NCBI RefSeq assembly: GCF_963678635.1
Contig: NC_087064.1
Coordinates: 57,670,338 to 57,734,337, forward strand
DNA length: 64,000 bases
Direction: 5' to 3'
From: Symsagittifera roscoffensis
Taxonomy: Eukaryota > Xenacoelomorpha > Acoela > Convolutidae
Shown: piece by piece, positions 11,683 to 24,874 of the stretch
Layout: every line of letters begins with the position of its first letter
Position numbering within the stretch: the stretch's first letter is position 1
Notes under the pieces: generated by a model
Told to the model about the DNA's origin: nothing
Seen by the model: only the letters and a program-made list of their open reading frames with translations
Databases searched by the model: none
Translations under genes and position numbers: made by a program

Positions 11683-14545
11683 CGTTTACTCTATACGCCA
11701 TTCTAAGTGGTGGAAATTGTTGCGTTAGTTTTACAATAACCTAAGAGTCCTAGAGGTAAGGTTATTTTATATGGAGAATTATTATAGATGTATAAGGAAA
11801 TCATATGGTTTAAGCCTTTCATGTATTTGATAGATGAAATTTTTTTTCGGAAAATTTTATGAATTGGTCTGAATTCAAGGTCAGACATAAAGAGATGTTG
11901 TTTAAAATGTTCTGTATCATTTTGATGAACTTGTTTGATTGAAAAATTATACACATTTCCTGATAGTGGTTTCAAGTGTTTTCGTTCTTGATTGTATATG
12001 GGGTAAAATTTAGAGAAAAAAGGTGGTTGTTTGTTTTTTCTTTAAAAAAATGTCAAAGCTGTGTTTTTCATTCTTGTGTACTTATCTTTTATATGAATTC
12101 TTTTAGTTAGGATATTAACTGTTGGTATATATGTAGTGATAAATGGAATTCCAATGTTTTTTTGTTTTATGTCAGTGATGTGGAAGGTTTGCTTAAATTG
12201 TCTGCTTATGAGTTTGTTTTGTTCCATTAATCGAGTGGCGACAAGGAAAAGTTGGATTTTTCCATAATTTGTTAAGGTTGTTCCTTGTTCGGTTGCTAGT
12301 CTGTTGTTTTGAAGGGTATTAATTTTGGGTGTAGAATTCTTATTTCAGTCCAAGTGGGAATGTTTATAATAGTTGATTCTGCACCAAAATTTATTAGAAA
12401 ATCTATTTCAAGGTCTGGTGTTTGCACTGGTTTGGATTTTGGATTTTCTAAAAGAAGTGGGATTGTCCATATTTTTTCCTTTTGTACGTGTGGTTCTTTA
12501 GGTATGTTTTGATAAAAGTTATTCGTGCTTGAGCATTCTGTGGGTTTTTCTTCTTTTATTTCTTCTACTATTTTTTCTATTTTTTCTTTTGTTGTTCTTT
12601 TTGGTACTGGTCTTGTATAATAGTTCAAAAGAAATTGGTCATGGTTTTGATATATGTGAGAAAATATAGGTTGTTCATATATAATAGGTTCATAGTCATT
12701 TTCAACGTTTATCATTTAATTGAAATTGTGTCTTCAGTGTCACTTTCGCTGACTGTGGAGTCGCCATTTATGTGATTTAACTGCAGTTCTGTGCTTTCCT
12801 TATTTTCAATGCTAGGGGGCTCTTGTTGAGTTTCTTCAGTTGATTGTTCTATAGGGTGATTGCTGTCTAGAGTAATTTGAGTTATTTGGAAGTGGTTTGC
12901 CTGAACTATTTTTACTATGAATGTTTTTGTTGGGTAAATTTTGATCTTTTTTCATTTTTTGATGAAATTATTTGTTAGGTCTTCTTTAATTTTGTGGTTT
13001 ATTTTGGTTATCTTATTGTTTTTTTCTTCATTCAGCAATGCTGTGTTTGGGCGACAATAATTACACCATTTTTTTGAAAGATGGTTTTGGTTTTTCATTA
13101 AAACTTGAGATTTCTCGTAGATGTTTGAAATGTCAGTAATTTTTTCGGATAATTCTGTATCAGAGTCGTTGATATTGTTTATCTGCGACGTAGTAGTTTG
13201 GATGTTGTTTACATATTGTAGCTTTAGGTTTTCTGCTTCTTCTAGTTTCATAGTGATTTCTGCCTGTTCTAGTTTATCTGCTTGTTTCCTAAAGTCTATA
13301 TCGGGTTCTCGAATTGAAGATGGATGGGATGCTCTCTTTTTTTTGCTATTTTCCGCAATTGAGGTTTTAGAGTCATCATTAATATTTCTGTCATTTTTGT
13401 GTTCTTATAATCATGCGTATTAAGCGAATATGCTTTTCTTACTAGTGTTTCAATTATTACTGCAAGTTGTTTAATTAATTCGTTTGGGATTCTACGAAGA
13501 CTATTGCATTAGACTATTTGGTGTTGTTTGTTTCTTTCAGAGTCAAACATTTCTGAAATTTCTTGTGTGAATTTTTTCCCATCTGACTTAATATCTATAA
13601 GTAAAACTGAAAACCATTTTTGGGCTGCGCCATCAATTGTGGTTTGGATTAGAGCTGTGCGTTTATGTATCCAATTTTGATGAAGTGGCGTGTTTACTTG
13701 TTCAGGTCCTATATTTAAAATTAGGTTTTCTGTGACTGCGTTTAGATAATCTTCTACAGATCTGTGCCTGTGATCTGTGCCTGTGAATAGTGGTTTATTT
13801 GATGTTATTGATGATCCACCCATTAGGTATGGATTCATAGTCATTTGTAGTGATCCTGCGGCAAGTAGCATTTGAGAAAAATTTGTTAATTGTCTTTTTG
13901 TTATTTCGTGTTGTTGTAAATAATATGGCAATGAAATTTCGTTATGCATTTGAGTTTGTTGGTTTGATTGCGTGTTGGCTGGATTTCGTTGTTGAAAACT
14001 ATTGTTGTGTGGTGTTGGGTTATTTCTAGATTGTCGTATTTGATCGTTTCGTGTGTATGGTTCAAAAATATCTGGTTGCTCAATACTGCAAGAACGATGT
14101 CTTTGGTTGGAGTAAAATCATTGATGATTTTGGTTATAGTATTCTTCATCATCTGATGGAAAATAATTTTCTGCATAATAATAAGGTTGATTTTTGGCAT
14201 TATATTTGTTTGTATTAGTTTTATTTTGTTTAAAAAATGGGTAATTTCCGTTTTGTTCTTGTGAGGATTGTTGTTGATCATGAAAAATTACTTTGTTTGA
14301 AGTCGGTTGTGGTATATTTTGACTTTGTGCAAATATTTTAGTATTTGTTTTAGGTTTTGTTTTTTTTGGTCCATTTACATAATTGTAATTATGTTCTGCA
14401 AATTTTTTTCTATGCGATGTTTGTTGTTTGTATGATGGTTTTGTTACTAGTCGAAACGTTTGGTAATCCATATGTGAATATTTTTGAGCAACAGAGGGTT
14501 GTACTGTTGATTGTATGATTGGTTAGTGTAACATTGGTTTTTTTA
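11683..14545 (-). pseudogene. Copy B gag/protease pseudogene
   Basis: Matches the protease-proximal region, gag zinc knuckle and capsid, with stops, frameshifts and the two deletions. The protease motif reads NFG in place of DSG (near 12385), so it is dead. Longest open piece is the capsid segment 13509-13949. Confidence 0.8.
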
Positions 14546-14549
14546 CTTT

Positions 14550-14848
14550 TTATTTTATGTTTACCTTTTATTGATGCTTGTGACGTGGTTTCTGATTCAG
14601 TGAAATATAGTTGGTCGTCAATTTAGTGGTTTTTGTTTTTTCGAGTCTTTTAAGTTGTGAAGTTCTTGTATTGCGGTTGTTTCTGATTCTGAGACTGAGT
14701 TTCTTTGTTTTGAAAACCTTTGTCTTTTTGTTTTTATATATCCCACTGATGGTCTTCGTGGTGCAATTACGAGGTCGAATTTATCGTCGTTAATTAAACA
14801 ATTGTGTATTATGATTGTTTGTTTGTTTCCTAAGTTGTCTCTAGACAT
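14550..14848 (-). pseudogene. Copy B remnant of the 155-aa ORF1
   Basis: ATG kept at 14848 (MSRDNLGNKQTII), but the C-terminal half is lost through the gag deletion and internal changes. Confidence 0.6.
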
Positions 14849-14879
14849 AAGATTTAGGATGATGGATGCAAAATCTGGA

Positions 14880-16129
14880 TTAGTAATTTTTATGCCTTAA
14901 ACTGTTAGTTCTTACAATTTTTTATGGCTAGCTTAACTTGGGTCATATATTTGTTTTGGAGAGAAAAGCGTATATCGATTCCGAAGAACGATTTGTACTT
15001 TCTCGTGACTAATTCTAAGCTAAGATTGGCCTACCTAATTTTACTCAGGGGTTCTGGTTTGTGATCAAGGGTTCGAGAATAGTAAAACGATCCACAATGT
15101 TCAGGTATAATTAGAACGCAAGTAGTTCGTGAGATACTATTTTATGACTTTCTAAGTTTAAGTATTTTAGCCTGGGTCATCTAAGAGAAGGGGGATCAAG
15201 TGAAGGATGAGTAACCGAAGTTCTTCACTGTTTATCTTAATTAGAATGGTTACTTTGTTGAAAAATTTCTGTTAATTCTGGGTCTTTGATAAGGGTTGGG
15301 TAGTGAATCGACGTTTCAGGTCGTTAGACACTGAATAAATTGGGAGGGGGAGAAGAAAATTGTTCTATTTGATCTAAGGATAGGCCTTGATGATCAGAGA
15401 TTTAAATATTTAGAAAAATGAAATTTTAGATTTAGATTAATTTAAAGATCCAAGGAAAGCCTTGATGATCTGTTTTTTAAATGGAATTAATTTGAGTGAA
15501 AGCAAGGATAAGCCTTGATAGTTTTAAATTAGAGAGTTTAGTTTTGATGATTGTTATTTTTTGAAATTTGCTGTTATGTTTTAGGTGATAAAGCTGGGAT
15601 GATGAGATAATTTATATTCATTAACAATTTAAGATTTATACTAACTAATTTTTGTCTTTTTATATTCAATAAATATTTTTTCAAGATGTTATTCAATTTA
15701 CAGCTGATTTAATGAAAACGACAAGTGTTGTTTTTATTAGTCGTTATTATACAATTAATAGGTTTAGCGCCATGAAAGGTTATTGAAGATTATTCTTCAA
15801 ATATTATGTCAGTAAATGAAAGTTTAAATTTACTGCTGGAAGTTTTCTAAATACAAAAGTTTGATCTCGTTTTTGTCGTACTATCATGAAATCGATTATT
15901 AGATTTCTTCCTAGTCATTTGTCGTTTCTTGTTTGACGTTTTCTTCCAATACCGGGTAGTTCTCGTATTGTTCGGAATATTGGATCTGATCTATTGAAAC
16001 TTAGAGACATATCTATTAAGCTCATATCATATACATTTTTTTGAAATGTTGTATTTGTCTAATTTTAATCTAATTTTTGTCTAATTCGAGGTTAGTTAAG
16101 GTCTGTTCGAGACTTTTGATCGCACCAGA
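14880..16129 (-). other. Copy B leader and PBS
   Basis: Diverged leader with hairpin repeats. The 77-aa ORF at about 15790-16030 has lost its first ATG by a 1-nt deletion, though a later in-frame ATG remains. The PBS next to the LTR has one change (TGGTGCGATC). Confidence 0.6.
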
Positions 16130-16496
16130 TGAGTTATGTACTTGGTACTGTACTCATAAAGTAATTTCAGATAGGGTACACCGTCTGCTTGTCACGCTAT
16201 CTTATTTTTGGCCGGATAGATTCGTGCAATTTCTTAGTCTAATACCGATCTTAATCTTACTCTTATATCTCCTAGTCTCAATAGATCTAGTGTGCACCGG
16301 TTTAAGCGAGTTAGTTCCAGAATGAGAAGAACTGTATTCTAAGTTTAATTCAAACTGGTCTGGTGTTAAAGCTACAATTTTTTACAAATAAATAGGTTAT
16401 TAGTTTGATGGAGTATGATTGGTTAGTATTAAATATTATAGAGATAAAATATCATAATAATAACCATTGATAAATAATAATTTAGATCTGGTTCCA
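16130..16496 (-). repeat. Old 5' LTR of copy B (367 bp)
   Basis: TG...CA, PBS on the left. The stem-loop region is degraded. Right flank as in copies A, C and E. Confidence 0.85.
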
Positions 16497-16718
16497 ATAG
16501 TTCTGAAACGGATTGCTGATAAGGTGGTGGAAAAGTTTTGAGATCCAGATCCTTTCTGTTTATTTGGGATCAAGATCAGAGTCCTTTGGCGGTCAAAACG
16601 TATAACCATAACGCAACTCAGCAAGATGGTACTTCAAAGATGCCTACATTTTGCTACCCACAAGGGTCTGAAGCGTATTTTGAATAGAGACTATAGAAGA
16701 GACACATGAAAGGAACAT
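16497..16718. repeat. Truncated flank block after LTR B
   Basis: Same flank as 11328 onward, cut off after gaaaggaacat, where copy C begins. Nothing coding seen. Confidence 0.65.
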
Positions 16719-19693
16719 ACAGTGTTTTCTGTATCACTTTCGCTGACTGTGGAGTCGCGATTTAAGTGATTTAATTGAAATTCTGTGCTTTTGTTATTTT
16801 CAATTCTAGGGGGTCTGGTTGAGTTTCTTCAGTCGATTGATTTGTTTGTCTTTGATGCTTAGGTGTACTACTCCTATAATTTTGTGGTGAATTTTGATGA
16901 CGTGTGTTATTCTTATGTGGTGATTGAGATTAGTTCCTTTGTCTTTTGTTCTAGATTGAATTTCTGTTCTGTGAATTGTCGCGTGATCTATTTTGATAAC
17001 TATTATCTTTTGATCTGTTGTTAGAATAATTGCGTGATCGATTATTTTGATATCTAGGATTTTGATTGTTTGATTAAATTCTATTCCCATCGTTGATATA
17101 GTTTCTATATCGGTTGAACGAAGAGTTTCTAGATCGATTGTTTGAATAAATGCTATTCCTAGAATTTAAATGGGAACTGGTATTAAATGAAAATTCAGGT
17201 TGGTTTGAATTTGATCTTGAATAGTTATTTCGACTATGTGATCGACTATACCTGTATTGTGAAAAATTTCGTGAATTTCTTTGGTATGGTGATCGTCCTC
17301 TATAAATTGCATTATAGGGTGATTGCTGTCTAGAGTAATTTGAGTTATTCGGAAGTGGTTTGCCCGAACTATTATTACTATGAATGTTTTTGTTGGGTAA
17401 ATTTTGATCTTTTTTCATTTTTTGATGAAATTATTTGTTAGGTCTTCTTTAATTTTGTGGTTTATCTTGATATCTTGTTGTTTTTTTCTTCATTCAGCAA
17501 TGTTGTGTTTGGGCGACAATAATTACACCATTTTTTTGAAAAATGGTTTTGGTTTTTCATTAAAACTTGAGTTTTTCTCGTAGATGTTCAGAGTCTTTGA
17601 TATTGTTTATCTGCGAGGTAGTAGTTTGGATGTTGTTTTAGCTTTAGGTTTTCTATTTCTTCTAGTTTTATAGTAATTTCTGCCTGTTCTAGTTTATCTA
17701 CTAGTTTCTTAAAGTCTAAATCTGGTTCTCGGATTGAGGAAGGATGTGATGCTCTCTTTTTTATTGTTATTTTTTTGTAATTGAGGTGTTAGAGTCATCA
17801 TTAGGATTTCTGTCATCTTTGCATTTTTAAAATCATGAGTATTGAGTGAGTATACTTTTCGGACTAGCGTTTCAATTCTTACTGCAAGTTGTTTTATTGT
17901 TTCATTTGGTAGTCTACTAATTTTGTTGCATAAATCTCTTTGATGTTGTTTGTTACTTTCTGAATCAAACATTTTTGAGAATTCTTGTGTGAATCTTTTC
18001 CAATCTGATTTTATTTCTATAGGTAAAACTGAAAATCATTTTTGTGCTGCGCCATCAAGTGTTGTTTGGATTAAAGCTGTGCGTCTATGTATCCAATTTT
18101 GATGAAGTGGCGTGTTTACTGGTTCAATTCCTATATATAAAATTAGGTTTGGTAAGACTGCGTTTAGAAAATCTTCTACAGAGTATTCAGGATATGTGCC
18201 TGTGAATACCATTAGTGGTTTATTTGATGTTATTGATAATCCACCCATTAGGTATGGATTCATAGTCATTTGTAGTAATTCTGCGGCAAGTGGCATTTGA
18301 GAAAAATTTGTTAATTGTCTTTTTGTTATTTCGTGTTGTTGTAAATAATATGGCAATGGAATTTCGTTATGCATTTGAGTTGGTTAGTTTGATTGCGTGT
18401 TGGCTGGACTTCGTTGTTGAAAACTATTGTTGTGTGGTGTTGGGTTATTTCTAGATTGTCGTATTTGATCGTTTCGTGTGTATGGTTCAAAAATATCTGG
18501 TTGCTCAATACTGCAAGAACGAGGTCTTTGGTTGGAGTAAAATCGTTGATGATTTTGTTATTAGTATTCTTCATCATCTGATGGAAAAAAATTTTCTGCA
18601 TAATAATAAGGTTCATTTTTGGTATTATATTTGTTTGTATTAATTCTATTTTGTTTTAAAAAATGGGTAATTTCCGTTTTGTTCTTGTGAGGATTGTTGT
18701 TGATCATGAAAATTTACTGTGTTTGAAGTCGGTTGTGGTATATTTTGACTTTGTACGAATTTTTCAGTTGTTGTTGATTTTATGATTGGTTAGTGTAACG
18801 TTGGGTTTTTTTGACTTTTTTTTTATGTTTAACTTTTGGAGCTGTAAAATTTGGTTGAATAGGTGAAATGCTTCGTTGTGCTTCTGTTGTTGTTATTGTT
18901 TCAACAATTTCTTCGTTTACAAAATGTAGTGGGGTTTTTATATCTTGTTGTGTAAGATTTCTTGTTCCATTCAAGTTATCATGATTTATAAATGTAGAAT
19001 TTAAACTTTTATTTCCTGTTCTTTCAGGGAAGATTGAATTAAAATCTAAAGGTGTTGCGTCAACTGTAAGTAGATACACTCTAGAATAATCTTTGTGAAT
19101 AGAGATTTTGCTAGTTGCTTGGTTTGATATATCTGTTGGGACGTTAATAAAATAATCATGAGACCAATCAGGGTCCCAAAAATAATCTGATAGTTCTGCT
19201 AATACAGTTTCATCATCTGTATTTTCTAGTCGAAAATTTTTTCTTGCTTGTTCAATAAGATCAATGTTGTGACAAAAATAATTGGTTATAAACCATGGTA
19301 AGATTTTTTGTAAATCGTGTTTAACATATTGTGTTATTTCAATTATTGATAGATCTTCTCGGATTGCGTTTAAACTTTTTGAAAATATGTGTATTTCCTG
19401 TCGTACAATTGTATGTCGAGATGTTTGAGTAGGAGAATCGCCTTGAGGTTCATTTAGTTCTAATATAGGTGAGTAAATTGCTAAAGATGAGTGAGAATAT
19501 ATAATTTGTAAATATCGAGTTTGCTCTTTGTGAGTTCTGATGTTGTATGATTTTGATGTATTGAAGTTAGACTTTTTTCGATTAAGTTTGCAATTAGGTT
19601 TTGACAAAATTCTATCTATCCTCGAGGTTCAGTTAATGGGGATAATAAAAATGGAAGTACTGAACTTTCTGGGTTCTCTTCTTTTTGAGTCAT
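16719..19693 (-). pseudogene. Copy C gag pseudogene
   Basis: Asn/Ser/Arg-rich segment (17074-17418), zinc-knuckle region, capsid (17709-18374) and N-terminal gag (18780-19607, the longest surviving piece at 275 codons) are recognisable. Stops, frameshifts and a deletion of about 160 bp near 18755 break the frame. ATG equivalent at 19693. Confidence 0.8.
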
Positions 19694-20086
19694 TTTTGTA
19701 TTGTATTACCGTTAATGTGTAGTTTTCAATTCGTCTTATTGGTTGATTCCAATTATACAAACGTATTAGTTTGCTTGTGTAACAATTTTTTATTTTACGT
19801 TTGACTTTTATTGATGCTTGTGACGTGGCTTCTGAATCAGTGAAATATAGTTGGTCGTCAATTTGGTGGTTTTTGTTTTTGAGTCTTTTAAGTTGTGAAG
19901 TGCTTGTATTGCGGTTGTTTCTGATTCTGAGACTGAGTGTCTTTGTTTTGAAAATCTTTGTCTTTTTGTTTTTATATATCCTACTGATGGTCTTTGTGGT
20001 GCGATTACGAGGTCGAATTTATCGTCGCTAATTAAACAATTGTGTATTATGATTGTTTGTTTGTTTCCTAAGTTGTCTCTTGCCAT
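19668..20086 (-). pseudogene. Copy C remnant of the 155-aa ORF1
   Basis: ATG at 20086 (MARDNLGNKQTII). Open for 92 codons, then frameshifted relative to the intact ORF. Confidence 0.6.
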
Positions 20087-20139
20087 AAGGTTTAGGATGA
20101 TGGATGCAAAATCTGGATTAGTAATTTTTATGCCTTAAA

Positions 20140-21061
20140 CTGTTAGTTCTTACAATTTTTTGTGGTTAGCTTAACTTGGGTCATATATTTGGGTTGTAGA
20201 GAAAAGAGTATATCGATTCCGAAGAGTGATTTGTATTTTCTCGTGACTAATTCTAAGCTAAGATTGACTACCTAACTTTACTAAGGGGTTATGATTTGTG
20301 ATCAAGGGTTGGAGAATAGTAAATCGATCCACGAGGTTCAGGTATAATTAGAAAGCAAGTAGTTCGTTAGATACCATTTTATTACTTACTAAGTTTAAGT
20401 GTTTTAGCCTGGGTCATCTAAGAGAAGGGTGATCAAGTGAAGGATGAGTAACCGAAGTTCTTCACTGTTTATCTTAATTAGAATGGTTAGTTTGTTAAAA
20501 AAATTTTGTTAATTCTGGGTCTTTGATAAGGGTTGGGTAGTGAGTCGACGTTTGAGGTCGTTAGACACTGATTAAATTGGGAGGGGGAGACGAAAATTGA
20601 TCTATTTGATAAAAGCATAGGCCTTGATGATCAGAGATTTAAATATTTATAAATATGAAAATTTAGATTTAGAATAATTTAAAGATCCAAGGAAAGCCTT
20701 GATGATCTGTTTTTTAAATGGAATTAATTTGAGTGAAAGCAAGGATAAGCTGTGATAGTTTAAAGTTTTGCTGTGAGTTTAAAGCTGTGAGAGTTTTAGT
20801 TTTGATGATTGTTATTTTTTGAAATTTGTTGTTATGTTTTAGGTGATAAAGCTGGGATGATGAGATGATTTATATATATTAACAATTTAAGATTTATACT
20901 AACTAATTTTTGTCTTTTTATATTCAATAAATATTTTTTCAAGATGTTATTCAATTTACAGCTGATTTAATGAAAACGACAAGTGTTGTTTTTATTAGTC
21001 GTTATTATACAATTAATAGGTTTAGCGCCATGAAATGTTGATGAAGATTATTCTTCAAATA
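20140..21061 (-). other. Copy C leader
   Basis: Conserved leader with degenerate hairpin repeats. A short local duplication (aagctgtga repeats near 20748-20790) disrupts the third one. Confidence 0.55.
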
Positions 21062-21295
21062 TTATGTCAGTAAATGAAAGTTTAAATTTACTGCTGGAAG
21101 TTTTCTAAATACAAAAGTTTGATCTCGTTTTTGTCGTACTATCATGAAATTGATTAATAGATTTCTTCCTAGTCGTATGTCGTTTCTTGTTCGATGTCTT
21201 CTTCCAAAACCGAGTAGCTCTCGTATTGTTCGGAATATTGGATCTGATCTATTGAAACGTAGAGACATATCTATTAAGTTCATATCATATAACAT
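21062..21295 (-). CDS. Copy C 77-aa leader ORF, still open
   Basis: ATG-started and same length as 51106-51339 and 10622-10855, with GFGRRHRTRNDIR in the centre. The unbroken frame beside a dead gag is the notable point. Confidence 0.45.
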   Translation of the reverse strand: MLYDMNLIDMSLRFNRSDPIFRTIRELLGFGRRHRTRNDIRLGRNLLINFMIVRQKRDQTFVFRKLPAVNLNFHLLT

Positions 21296-21388
21296 TTTTT
21301 TGAAATGTTGTATTTGTCTAATTTTAATCTAATTTTTGTCTAATTCTAGTTTAGTTAAGGTCTGTTCGAGACTTTTGGTCGCACCAGA

Positions 21389-21749
21389 TGAGTTATGTAC
21401 TTGGTACTGTACTCATAAAGTAATTTCAGATAGGGTACACCGTCTGCTCGTCACGCTATCTTTTTTTTTGAACGGATAGATTCGTGCAACTTCTTAGTCT
21501 AATACTGATCTTAATCTTACTCTTATATCTCCTAGTCTCAATGTGCACCGGTTTACGCGAGTTAGTTCCAGAATGATAAAAACTGTATTCTAAACTTAAT
21601 TCAAAGTGTTCTGGTGTTGAAACTACAAGTTGTTACAAATAAATAGGTTATTAGTTTGATGGAGTATGATTGGTTAGTATTTAATATTTTATAGAGATAA
21701 AATATCATAACAGTTACCAATGATAAATACAAGTTTAGATCTGGTTCCA
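21389..21749 (-). repeat. Old 5' LTR of copy C (361 bp)
   Basis: TG...CA with intact PBS core at its left. Hairpin partly lost. Flank as in A, B and E. Confidence 0.85.
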
Positions 21750-22839
21750 ATAGTTCTGAAACGGATTGCTGATAAGATGGTGGAAACCTTTTAAGATCCA
21801 GATCCCTTCTGTTTATTTGGGATCCAGATCAGAGTCCTTTGGCGGTCAAAACGTATAACCACAACGCAACTCAGCTGGATGGTACTTCAAAGGTGCCTAT
21901 ATCTTGCTACCCACAAGGGTCTGAAGCGTATTTTGAATAGAGAGACTATAGAACAGACACATAAAAGAACATTCAAAAGAACAGCGACCCGAGTAGAGAA
22001 ATTAAAATATCTTCAAAAAGTGTGAATTGAAATTGAAATTAGCGAAAAAATCAATTATTTGTTTACACGGTTAAGATTTGTAAATTTTTTAAGATTTGCA
22101 AGTTTCTTTGGAACTTCACAACCACTTACCATAAAGTTCACTTCCGTATTTTACACCTACATTCCGTACACTATAAAATAATCAAGAACACGCACATGAT
22201 TGATCAATTTAATGCAAAAATATAAAACGAATACACATAACACCTTTTTTGGTATTAAATAGCTAGATAATAGCCGGTAGTTTAACGCAAAATTATATCA
22301 CAATGATATTTTTCCTGCTAATAAACGAACGACCAAAACAGTTATAAATCGACTGAAACAAATGACAAGCGCTAAAAAGAAGGTACCGAGATACACTTTC
22401 AGCAGAGAAGACAGAAGAAGCTGTCCAACTATATTTAGAGGAAGATCGTTCAACAATCAACTTGATAGCTGATTATGACAGGAACACACAAAAAGAAACA
22501 GGGGGATACCAACAGAGATTGAGACGTTCTACACAATTGGATAGACAGTCGGACACACCAGGGGACTTTGAAGAACAGAGAACAGATATATGACACTACA
22601 AGAACTCAGATACTGAATGCTTGCATGGGATGAAGAAAATTGCAAAAAGAAGGAACAACAGAAAAGTCAGCATTAGAAGAAAAACCTTGGAAATGGCATC
22701 AGCTGCACAATAAAATGATCGCCTCTGAAGCATCGAAACATTACCAATAAAGACAAAAAGTGCAAACCCTGGTTCACAGTCCATAATTAACTAAAAATCA
22801 CTAACTGGTAGCCCGGAATAAAAATAGTTTGGAAATATG

Positions 22840-23100
22840 CTGGTGAACCAAATGAAGAAACCCAATTGGACATTGTGGGGTCCATCAATAACAAAAACGG
22901 GGACGATGTGAGCATCCTCGTAGATAAACGGGAACGAAAGAAAAAATTACGGCATGAAAGAAAAAGGATCTAGAGGGTGAAACATTCAGTTCTACCAGGG
23001 ATTTAATCGGCCAGGGCCGCCAGCTTGATGACTATACTGTGTAGTCCGGGGAGAATATCAAAGTCCGAAACACCGATCTAGCACCGAAAATCTAACGAGT
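22840..23100 (+). pseudogene. Pol C-terminus-like remnant of a second gypsy lineage
   Basis: Plus-strand frames read ETQLDIVGSINNKNGDD and then, after a 1-nt shift, DLEGETFSSTRDLIGQG and ENIKVRNTDLAPKI. Composition and order suggest the C-terminal part of a gypsy pol; this family call is tentative. The counterpart at 32795-32926 / 51841-51970 is split by the young insertion. Confidence 0.4.
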
Positions 23101-24688
23101 TCTTTTGTGAAAATTTGCCGCAAAGAAAGGACCGCCTCCAAAAAGCAAGGCTCAACCAATGATATCCCAGCGACGATTAACAAGAATAATCCGGTGACGA
23201 CTAAAAAGGCCCGAACAGTTATTAGAAGCCATCAAAACATATTCTGTGGAAAATTACGTAGTCGACAGTATTTAGATACCGCAAAGAAGAAGATGGTGTA
23301 ATAAGTAGGTCCACGCAGGCGAACATCAAAGTATCAAACGAATGGCAAGCGATCAAAAAAAGCCGTCTAAAAAGATTGCACGAACACCGATCCCACCAAA
23401 GGTCATGGATCAACCAACCAAAACCACCTCAACACCAGCGTTACAACAGACTCTAGCTTCGCTATAAAGATTGATGACTCATTTGATAAGGGCAGCCAAG
23501 AAGAGGGAGTGAACAGAGGAGCAGATCAATAACGGTACAGAATCAGAAAATTGAGGTTAAAAAACGAGAAACAGAAACAGCGGAAACAATGTTGCGACCA
23601 GAACGAGTATCGAAGGGAAAACATATTTTTTCTTTTTGACCTGGAGAACTTTTTTTAGGGTGAGACACTGGCCGCTTCGACAACTGAAAATGACCAGAGA
23701 TATTAAAAGGAACAGAAACGTCACGGCCAGGATTATCAAATTCTAGAACAAAAAAGTGGATGGTGGAGTCATGATGAGCTTCCAACTATAATACGGCCCA
23801 GGAGAATGACAAGGATAAGGAATGAAACGAACTATTTAAGTTGGGACAAAGGGCTACATCAAACCGAGGCAGTTGGGTGAAAAAAATATCATTTAGAAAA
23901 ATTGAAAGAAGGAAAAGACGAAAAACGAAAACTGTTTTGAAAATTTCAAAACTTAAAACTTTTGATTTTTTCATAAAGCAGGGGTCCTGGAGTGCTCCAC
24001 TAGCTGGATGAGGCAGCTAAAATTTTTTGGTGTAATCCATGGTCATACTGGAAAAAAATTCATGTGGTTGACAATGAAAAATTCATTTTTTTTTTCAGTA
24101 ATCGTAATTGTGTTAATATTGCAGAAATATGGTAACTTATGTAATTGGATATTTTCAATTAAAATCTCCTGGCCAAATTGACACTCTCAACTCGAAGCAA
24201 TTTCTCGCTTCAAATGTGTTCTTTTGGCAATATATCAATGTTACAATTTTAATACTGGTATATTTCTGTGCACCAATTTATATCATCTGAATTGCGTTTT
24301 GTTTACTGGTTTTGATCCTTTCCGTCCAGCCAGATAATTCATGCAATCTACACCAAAGGACCTCAGGTTCCTGTTATAGAATATCCGGCCGAATGTGATA
24401 ATGATTCGTGCTACATGACTTTGCGGAGAAAAAAAAATTATACACAACCGAAAACAACGATAGCCAAGAACGTTCGTACAAACTTATACAGAATTACTCC
24501 ATTTTTCTTCAAACTATTTTTTCGCTTTTGTGCGTGCCGTGGTGAGAGAATTAAAAAAACGCGTTTAAAAACTTTATGTAAGCAAATTTCATCCGAAAAT
24601 GAATAAAAAAAGTTTAAAACTTCACATAGATCAAAACACTTTTATAGGCTACTTGGAGTGAAACTCAAAAAATCAAAACCGGTTTTTC

Positions 24689-24874
24689 TCAACAATAAAA
24701 CAACTTTTTGCAGACAATTCGAGTCATAACTGAACGGGCTTCAAGATGGTTCATCGCTCTACATTTTCCAGTGAACATGTGTGGTACTTGGTACCTTTTT
24801 TGGAACTGAAAAATTGAATCGTAAGGATAGCCGGTCGCTATGCAAACAGCCAAGAAGTTTTGGAACAAAATCAT
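24689..24874 (-). CDS. Conserved 61-aa ORF with signal-like N-terminus (hypothetical)
   Basis: From the ATG at 24874 the frame reads MILFQNFLAVCIATGYPYD, resembling a secretion signal, and ends in ARSVMTRIVCKKLFYC. The same ORF with three substitutions lies at 56929-57114. High DNA identity between these H copies makes the conservation weak evidence. The frame stays open upstream through non-ATG codons. Family unknown. Confidence 0.25.
   Translation of the reverse strand: MILFQNFLAVCIATGYPYDSIFQFQKRYQVPHMFTGKCRAMNHLEARSVMTRIVCKKLFYC

Larger units (their letters stand above)
11683..16496 (-). mobile_element. Decayed copy B (protease/gag to 5' LTR)
   Basis: Starts abruptly inside pol (equivalent to about 45350 of the intact copy) and runs to its own leader and LTR. 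Two internal deletions: about 480 bp of the Asn-rich region near 12850, and about 1.1 kb of the gag N-terminus near 14545. Confidence 0.8.
16719..21749 (-). mobile_element. Decayed copy C (gag to 5' LTR)
   Basis: Starts in the region between protease and the Asn-rich stretch (equivalent to about 46390) and runs through gag, ORF1 and leader to its LTR. No pol remains. Confidence 0.8.

Noticed and set aside
23543-23785. Host protein-coding gene in H (frame with VLEFDNPGRDVSVPF)
   Set aside because: No ATG in the better copies, short, and found only within repeat blocks. Kept only as a low-confidence recurrent frame at 52397-52657.
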